A stretch of DNA of 64,000 bases from Bradyrhizobium yuanmingense. Its GTDB lineage: Bacteria > Pseudomonadota > Alphaproteobacteria > Rhizobiales > Xanthobacteraceae. The notes beneath the pieces are model-generated. The model saw nothing but the letters and a program-made list of their open reading frames with translations. It was not told where the DNA came from and did not search any database. Shown here one piece after another: positions 59,104 to 64,000 of the stretch (its first letter is position 1; the number at the start of each line of letters is the position of its first letter). The stretch covers positions 496,001 to 560,000 of the forward strand of contig NZ_FMAE01000002.1 of assembly GCF_900094575.1 (NCBI RefSeq), in the 5' to 3' direction. A program made the position numbers and the translations under genes.

Positions 59104-59472
59104 ATGGCGAAGATGTCTCCCGCGCGCACCTGTCCGGTCGCGGCGTTTCAGAAGATGATCAGCGGCAAATACAAGCTGCGCATCGTCTGGGACCTCAAGG
59201 ACGGCCCGCGCCGCTACGGCGAGATCAGAAGCGGCTTGCTGCGCGGCGCGTCAGGCAGCGCCGAGATCACCCCGCGCGTGCTCAGCCGCGAATTGAAGGC
59301 GTTGACGATGAGCGGCCTGATCGACCGCAAGGATTTCGGCGAGGTGCCGCCGAAGGTCGAGTACCGCCTGACGCGCAAGGGCAAGAGCTTCGTCCCCGTC
59401 GTTGCCGCAATCCGCGAGTGGGGCGAGCGCAATCTCGGTGAGGCGACGGCACTCGCGGACGCCGCTGAATAA
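59104..59472 (+). CDS. HxlR-family transcriptional regulator
   Basis: 122 residues. The Cys of ARTCPVAAFQKMISGKYKL, followed by IVWDLKDGPRRYGEIRSGL, TPRVLSRELKALTMSGLIDR and VEYRLTRKGKSFVPVV, is the HxlR winged-helix plan; the N-terminal Cys is the redox or quinone sensor in YodB-like members. It probably represses the divergent small monooxygenase and itself. Confidence 0.9.
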   Translation: MAKMSPARTCPVAAFQKMISGKYKLRIVWDLKDGPRRYGEIRSGLLRGASGSAEITPRVLSRELKALTMSGLIDRKDFGEVPPKVEYRLTRKGKSFVPVVAAIREWGERNLGEATALADAAE

Positions 59473-59474
59473 GC

Positions 59475-60167
59475 CTACATCTCGCCGGTGATGAACGGAT
59501 TGGTCATCCGTTCCTGGCCGATGCTCGAGCCGGCGCCGTGGCCGCAGATGAAGCCGACATCGTCGCCGAGCGGCAGCAATTTCGTCTTGATCGAACTGAT
59601 CAGCGTGGCGTGACTGCCGCCGGGCAGGTCGGTGCGTCCGACCGAGCCGGCGAACAGGACGTCGCCGACATGGGCAAACCGCAGATCCTTGTTGAAGAAC
59701 ACCACGCTGCCGGGCGAATGACCCGGACAATGCAGGATGTCGAACTGCAAGCCGCCGATCGACACGCTGTCGCCCTCGTCGAGCCAGCGGTCGGGCGTGA
59801 AATCGCGTCCTCCCGTCATGCCGAAGCGCGCGCCGCTCGCCACGACGTTGTCGAGCAGGAACTTGTCCGCGACATGCGGTCCCTCGATCGGCACCGTCAG
59901 CGCATCGCGCAGCTCGGCCGCGCCGCCGACATGGTCGATATGGCCGTGGGTCAGCCAGATCTTCTCCACCGTGACGCCGGTCTGCTTGATCGCATCCAGG
60001 ATCTTCGGCACGTCGCCGCCGGGATCGATCACCACGGCCTTCTTGGAAGGCTCGTCCCAGATGATGGTGCAGTTCTGCTCGAACAGCGTCACGGGAACGA
60101 TGATCGCGCCCGCCTTGGCTTGCCGGGATTCTTGCCGGGATTCTTGGCTGTCGTTTTGCTCGGTCAT
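59475..60167 (-). CDS. Metallo-beta-lactamase-fold hydrolase, glyoxalase II-like
   Basis: 230 residues from ATG 60167. AVVIDPGGDVPKILDAIKQ, metal motif LTHGHIDHVGGAAELRD, HCPGHSPGSVVFFNKDL, HVGDVLFAGSVGRTDLPGGS and ICGHGAGSSIGQE supply the His/Asp set for two metals. YcbL-like members hydrolyse glutathione or other thioesters. A 12-bp tandem duplication (cgggattcttgc) gives the repeated ESRQ near the N-terminus. It is convergent with the HxlR gene, with only 2 bp between the stops. Confidence 0.9.
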   Translation of the reverse strand: MTEQNDSQESRQESRQAKAGAIIVPVTLFEQNCTIIWDEPSKKAVVIDPGGDVPKILDAIKQTGVTVEKIWLTHGHIDHVGGAAELRDALTVPIEGPHVADKFLLDNVVASGARFGMTGGRDFTPDRWLDEGDSVSIGGLQFDILHCPGHSPGSVVFFNKDLRFAHVGDVLFAGSVGRTDLPGGSHATLISSIKTKLLPLGDDVGFICGHGAGSSIGQERMTNPFITGEM

Positions 60168-60328
60168 GGCCTCACAATGCCGATTTTTGCCGGGCCGCCA
60201 AGCAAAAGATTCGGGCCCGTGCCAGGGAACAACCGTCACACGGCCGTCCCAATTGGCCTGCCAATTTGAACCGGGGCGTTGCTGTCGCGTTCTCCCGCGC
60301 AAGGCGTCAGATTTGGGTGGTCTTCGGC

Positions 60329-61930
60329 ATGGCTCACGACAACGAGAATTGGTGGCGCGATGGCATCTTCTATCAGATCTATCCGCGCTCGTTTCAGGAC
60401 TCGGACGGTGACGGCGTCGGCGATCTCGCCGGCATCCTCAAGAGGCTGCCTTACGTCAAGTCGCTCGGCGTCGATGCGATCTGGCTGTCGCCGATCTTTC
60501 CCTCGCCGATGGCCGATTTCGGCTACGACATCTCGGACTATGTCGGCATCGAGCCGCTGTTCGGCACGATGGCCGATTTCGACGCGTTGCTCGCGGCCGC
60601 CCACGACAACGGCCTGAAGCTGATCCTCGACCTCGTGCCGAACCACACCTCCGACCAGCATCCCTGGTTCGCCCTGAGCCGGTCCTCGCGCGACAATCCC
60701 AAGCGCGACTGGTACATCTGGCGCGATCCTGCGCCAGGCGGCGGCGTTCCGAACAATTGGTTGTCCGAGTTCGGCGGCAGTGCGTGGGCTTTCGACGAGA
60801 CCACGGGACAATATTACTACCACGCCTTCCTCGCCCAGCAGCCGGATCTCAACTGGCGCAATCCGGACGTCCGCAAAGCGATCTACGACGTGATGCGGTT
60901 CTGGCTCGACAAGGGCGTCGACGGCTTTCGCGTCGACGTGATCTGGCACCTGATCAAGGACGCCGAATTCCGCGACAATCCGGCCAACCCGCACTACGTC
61001 GAGGGCCGTCCGCCGAACGAAAAAATCCTCACGCAATATTCTACCGACCAGCCGGAGGTGCATGACGTTATCGCCGAGATGCGGCGCGTCACCGATTCCT
61101 ATGGCGCGCGCGTCTTGATCGGCGAAATCTATCTGCCGCTGCACCGGCTCGTGGCCTATTACGGCAACGATCTCACCGGCGCGCAGATGCCGTTCAACTT
61201 CGCGCTGCTCTCGACGTTCTGGAGCGCCCGCTCGATCGAAAAGATCATCGAGGATTACGAAAAGGCATTGCCGCGCGGCGCCTGGCCGAACTGGGTGCTC
61301 GGCAATCACGATCGTCCGCGCGTCGCGAGCCGCGTCGGGCCCGAGCAGGCCGGCGTCGCGGCCATGCTGCTGCTGACGCTGCGCGGCACGCCGACGCTTT
61401 ACTACGGTGACGAGATCGGCATGCACCAGCTCGCGATCGCGCCGGAGGACGTGCGCGATCCCTTCGAGAAGAACGTCCCCGGCATCGGTGTCGGCCGCGA
61501 CGGCTGCCGCACGCCGATGCAATGGGATTCCTCGAACTTCGCAGGTTTTTCGCAAGCAAGGCCGTGGCTGCCGCTGCCGGAGGATCACATCCGCGAGAAT
61601 GTCGCCAATCTCGAAGCCGATCCGCGTTCGATCCTCAATCTCTACAAGCGCCTGATCGGCTTGCGGAAGAGCTGCCCCCCGCTGGTCACGGGCGATTATC
61701 ATCCGATCGCCGCGCAAGGCGATCTGCTGATCTATCGCCGCGCGGCCGGCGGCAAGGCCGTGATCGTCGCGCTCAATCTCGGCCCCGATCCGGTCGCGGT
61801 GACCAGCAGCGCGATCCGTTTCGGCAGCAGCATCTTGCTGTCGACGTTCCTGGATCGCGAAGGTGAGGAGATCGAAGGCGTGCTGGACCTGCGCGGCAAC
61901 GAGGGCGTGGTGGTGGCGTCACCCACCTAA
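60329..61930 (+). CDS. GH13 alpha-glucosidase / oligo-1,6-glucosidase-like
   Basis: 533 residues from ATG 60329 (MAHDNENWWRDGIFYQIYPR). GH13 regions: DLVPNHTSDQHPW, nucleophile Asp in GFRVDVIWHLIKD, acid/base Glu in VLIGEIYLPLH, and NWVLGNHDRPRV with the transition-state Asp. NWLSEFGGSAWAFDETTGQY fits bacterial alpha-glucosidases. It cleaves alpha-1,4 or alpha-1,6 glucosides; some relatives act on sucrose or trehalose. No signal peptide, so cytoplasmic. It stands alone between a hydrolase and an MmcB-like gene. Confidence 0.92.
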   Translation: MAHDNENWWRDGIFYQIYPRSFQDSDGDGVGDLAGILKRLPYVKSLGVDAIWLSPIFPSPMADFGYDISDYVGIEPLFGTMADFDALLAAAHDNGLKLILDLVPNHTSDQHPWFALSRSSRDNPKRDWYIWRDPAPGGGVPNNWLSEFGGSAWAFDETTGQYYYHAFLAQQPDLNWRNPDVRKAIYDVMRFWLDKGVDGFRVDVIWHLIKDAEFRDNPANPHYVEGRPPNEKILTQYSTDQPEVHDVIAEMRRVTDSYGARVLIGEIYLPLHRLVAYYGNDLTGAQMPFNFALLSTFWSARSIEKIIEDYEKALPRGAWPNWVLGNHDRPRVASRVGPEQAGVAAMLLLTLRGTPTLYYGDEIGMHQLAIAPEDVRDPFEKNVPGIGVGRDGCRTPMQWDSSNFAGFSQARPWLPLPEDHIRENVANLEADPRSILNLYKRLIGLRKSCPPLVTGDYHPIAAQGDLLIYRRAAGGKAVIVALNLGPDPVAVTSSAIRFGSSILLSTFLDREGEEIEGVLDLRGNEGVVVASPT

Positions 61931-62102
61931 CTGTCGTCCCGGGACGGGACGAAGTCGCGAGCTATGATGCGCAATTGCGCATCTGAGGACCCATAACCAC
62001 AGGAAGAAGTTTTGCGACGACTCGGAGTTGCCCGCTTTGCCCCACACGTCTCCCTGTGGTTATGGATTCCGGGCTCGCGCTGCGCGCGCCCCGGAATGAC
62101 GG
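61931..62102. repeat. Intergenic dyad repeat family 1, copy d
   Basis: ctgtcgtcccggg with atgcgcaattgcgcat and gacccataaccacagga on the left; ccctgtggttatggattccg and ccccggaatgacggg on the right. It starts at the last base of the alpha-glucosidase stop region. Confidence 0.75.
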
Positions 62103-62130
62103 GCGGGATGGAATCGGCTATTCTCCCGCC

Positions 62131-62619
62131 ATGGACAACACCGCCCGCATCACACTCGTGCCGCCGCCGGATCGTCGCCAGTCGGAGACGGCGCTGGCGA
62201 TCGCGCGCGGCACCGCGCGTCTGTTGCGCTCGCTCGGCTTCTCCTGCATCAGCGAATTGCCGCTGCCGTCGGGCCGGCGCGCCGATCTCGTCGCGCTGAA
62301 CGAGCGCGGCGAGATCTGGATCGTCGAGATCAAGTCGTCGGTCGAGGATTTGCGCGCCGATCAGAAATGGCACGAATACCGCGCCCATTGCGACCGGCTG
62401 TTCTTCGCCTTCACGCAGGATCTGCCGTGCGAGATCTTCCCCGATGACACCGGCCTGATCGTCGCCGACGCCTACGGCGCGCACCTGCATTGCGAGGCAC
62501 CCGAGCACAAGCTCGCCGCCGCCACCCGCAAGCAGATGACGGTGCGGTTCGCGATGGCGGCGGCCTTGCGGATCAATCGCCTGGTCGATCCGCAGGGCCA
62601 TGCGGATTTCTGGGAGTAG
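62131..62619 (+). CDS. mmcB: MmcB-family DNA-repair-associated protein
   Basis: 162 residues from ATG 62131. ETALAIARGTARLLRSLGFS, CISELPLPSGRRADLVALNE and RGEIWIVEIKSSVEDLRADQ show a PD-(D/E)xK nuclease-like core (Asp in RADLV, E-I-K in VEIKSS). MmcB is the alphaproteobacterial protein whose Caulobacter homologue is LexA/SOS-linked. It may process damaged DNA ends. No LexA box was found upstream in the 29 bp available after repeat 1d. Confidence 0.85.
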   Translation: MDNTARITLVPPPDRRQSETALAIARGTARLLRSLGFSCISELPLPSGRRADLVALNERGEIWIVEIKSSVEDLRADQKWHEYRAHCDRLFFAFTQDLPCEIFPDDTGLIVADAYGAHLHCEAPEHKLAAATRKQMTVRFAMAAALRINRLVDPQGHADFWE

Positions 62620-62627
62620 GCTGACTT

Positions 62628-62715
62628 CGTAGCCCGGATGGAGCGCAGCGCAATCCGGGACAATTGCAGCCCGTCGCGCCAATCCCGGATTACGCTGCGC
62701 TCCATCCGGGCTACG
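62628..62715. repeat. Intergenic dyad repeat family 3
   Basis: cgtagcccggatggagcgca at the left is mirrored by ctgcgctccatccgggctac plus g at the right, forming an 88-bp palindrome-like element at the 3' end of mmcB. Confidence 0.75.
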
Positions 62716-62721
62716 CAGTGT

Positions 62722-62820
62722 CGTACGGTGGGCAAAGCGAAGCGTGCCCACCAATTAAAATTAATCAGGATCGAAATAGAGAACGTGGGCACGGCGCTTC
62801 GCGCCTTTGCCCACCCTACG
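62722..62820. repeat. Intergenic dyad repeat family 2, copy b
   Basis: cgtacggtgggcaaagcgaa at the left and cgcctttgcccaccctacg at the right, with cgtgcccacc and acgtgggcacg inside. It lies between convergent mmcB and regR. Confidence 0.75.
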
Positions 62821-62826
62821 AGACCT

Positions 62827-63381
62827 TTACCTCGGCGCGCGCTTCGCCAGGATCCGCTGCAAGGTACGCCGATGCATGTTGAGCCGGCGCGCCGTTTCCG
62901 AGACGTTGCGGTTGCACATCTCGTAGATGCGTTGGATGTGCTCCCAGCGGACGCGGTCGGCCGACATCGGGTTGGCCGGCAGCTCGGATTTGTCCGTGTT
63001 GGTCGACAGCAGTGCGGCGACGACGTCGTCGGCATCCGCGGGCTTGGAGAGATAATCGATCGCGCCCATCTTCACCGCGGTCACCGCAGTGGCGATGTTG
63101 CCGTAGCCGGTCAGCACGATCGCGCGCGCATCCGGCCGCTTCTTCTTGAGCGCCGAGACCACGTCGAGGCCGTTGCCGTCGCCGAGCCGCAGATCCACCA
63201 CCGCGAACGCCGGCGCCGATTTGCCGATCTGCGCAAGCCCGTCCGAGACCGTGTCGCATGATGTCACCGAAAAGCCGCGGCTCTCCATGGCCCGTGACAA
63301 ACGCTCCAGAAACGGCTTGTCGTCTTCAACGATGAGCAGCGAGCGGTCGGTCTGTTCGTTCAGGTCGGCAATGGCGTTCAA
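62827..63381 (-). CDS. regR: Redox response regulator RegR (ActR/PrrA/RegA family)
   Basis: 184 residues from TTG 63381 (gagaggaaacaacc upstream); the conserved family start NAIADLNEQTDRSLLIVEDD follows. Receiver: acidic pair in VEDD, phosphoacceptor in VVDLRLGDG, Thr in VLTGYG and Lys in YLSKPAD. A proline linker precedes the invariant Fis-type HTH NVSETARRLNMHRRTLQRIL. With RegS it controls redox-responsive genes, including nifA-type nitrogen-fixation control in Bradyrhizobium. Confidence 0.95.
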   Translation of the reverse strand: MNAIADLNEQTDRSLLIVEDDKPFLERLSRAMESRGFSVTSCDTVSDGLAQIGKSAPAFAVVDLRLGDGNGLDVVSALKKKRPDARAIVLTGYGNIATAVTAVKMGAIDYLSKPADADDVVAALLSTNTDKSELPANPMSADRVRWEHIQRIYEMCNRNVSETARRLNMHRRTLQRILAKRAPR

Positions 63382-63483
63382 GGTTGTTTCCTCTCTCCAG
63401 CGCATCGACATATGGCGTCGCAATCGCGCGGTGCCAAGGCGGCAAATGGTCGACCCGCCCCGTTGTGCGACGCAAGGTCGCGG

Positions 63484-64000
63484 CTATCCTATTGTTTCTT
63501 CGAGCGTCTCGATAGCCTCAAAACGCTGTCTCGGCCATGTGATCTGAACCACCGCACCATGGTCCGGAAAGATGCGGTTGGTAAACGAGACCTTCGCGCC
63601 GGTGCGCTCCAGCAAGGTGCGCGCGATGAAGACGCCGAGGCCGAGGCCGCGCCGTTCGCCGCCACCATCATCCTGGGGGCGTCGCCGCGACAGATAGGGC
63701 TCGCCGATCCGGTTGAGGATATCGGGTGGAATGCCCGGTCCGTCGTCGGAGATCACGAGCTCGATATGGTCCTGGTTCCACCAGGCGTTCACCTCGACGC
63801 TGGTGCGGGCGAAATCGACCGCGTTCTCGACGATGTTGCCGATGCCGTAGAGGATCGCGGGATTGCGCGAGCCGACCGGCTCCGCCGCCGCGGCCACCGC
63901 GATCCGCACCTTGATCTCGACGCCGAAATCGCGATGCGGCGCCACCACCTCCTCGATCAGCTCCGACAGCTTCATGTGATCGAACGGCGCGCCGGTGGGG
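63484..64000 (-). CDS. regS: Redox sensor histidine kinase RegS, C-terminal part (partial)
   Basis: The frame runs off the right edge: PTGAPFDHMKLSELIEEVVA, GNIVENAVDFARTSVEVN (N-box), ISDDGPGIPPDILNRIGEPY (G1/F) and GLGLGVFIARTLLERTGAKV (G2) are the ATPase domain of a histidine kinase. Adjacency to RegR and the sequence type indicate RegS/ActS/PrrB. The membrane sensor and phosphorylation His lie outside. The frame is open beyond M at 63975, so that Met is not the true start. Confidence 0.9.
   Translation of the reverse strand, partial: PTGAPFDHMKLSELIEEVVAPHRDFGVEIKVRIAVAAAAEPVGSRNPAILYGIGNIVENAVDFARTSVEVNAWWNQDHIELVISDDGPGIPPDILNRIGEPYLSRRRPQDDGGGERRGLGLGVFIARTLLERTGAKVSFTNRIFPDHGAVVQITWPRQRFEAIETLEETIG

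Noticed and set aside
49405..62820. CRISPR or insertion-sequence copies
   Set aside because: The repeats are isolated dyads at gene ends, not arrays, and contain no transposase frame.

Overview
The window looks like a chromosomal segment of a Bradyrhizobium-type alphaproteobacterium (GC-rich). The grounds are a redox two-component pair of RegS/RegR (ActS/ActR, PrrB/PrrA) type at the right end, an MmcB-family protein, a FixK/FNR-type box, many small proteins of kinds I associate with Bradyrhizobium, and several families of intergenic dyad repeats. The assignment is by recognition, not by database search.

Left flank (1-1993): the N-terminal part of an acyltransferase-3 membrane protein, a TspO/MBR protein and a small conserved protein. 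Island (about 1994-36088): an integrated element bounded by a 52-bp perfect direct repeat. One copy is the 3' part of a complete tRNA-Arg(CCG) gene at 36039-36115 and the other is an orphan fragment at 1994-2045. A P4-type tyrosine integrase lies just inside the left end, and repeated tgcttaccc motifs lie inside both ends.

Island content, left to right: integrase and a large protein of unknown function; a tightly overlapping replication module (excisionase-like protein, two small proteins, a 931-aa Toprim/DUF927 primase-helicase, and a 216-aa protein whose gene carries a mirrored array of GTGGGGACA sites); about 7 kb of very small genes and gene remnants, several with a shared leader that can pair with the ribosome binding site; a tail-collar phage-remnant module with an RHH protein; a lipoprotein; a methyltransferase-glycosyltransferase fusion followed by a large membrane protein; a large serine recombinase convergent with a small membrane protein; a thermonuclease; an XRE regulator with two operators; more small genes; a second copy of the small membrane gene next to a truncated recombinase; and, against the right attachment site, a three-gene operon of a helical protein, a frame-broken zincin and a dCTP-deaminase-like protein.

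Right flank (36116-64000): two c-di-GMP proteins; a Liv-type ABC transporter operon preceded by a CoA-transferase and a sigma-54 activator, with a near-consensus -24/-12 promoter and an upstream dyad; a GGDEF-EAL protein; an HWE histidine kinase; an SDR, a P450 and a luciferase-like flavin monooxygenase; a PHB-depolymerase-type esterase; a small monooxygenase-fold protein divergent from an HxlR regulator; a metallo-beta-lactamase-fold hydrolase; a GH13 alpha-glucosidase; an MmcB-like protein; RegR and the 3' end of RegS. Families of 90-170 bp dyad repeats sit between these flank genes, and I saw none in the island.

The strongest candidates for undescribed biology are the GTGGGGACA array inside a coding region beside the primase gene, the shared leader of the small island genes, the duplicated small-membrane-gene/serine-recombinase module, and the terminal zincin/dCTP-deaminase-like operon.
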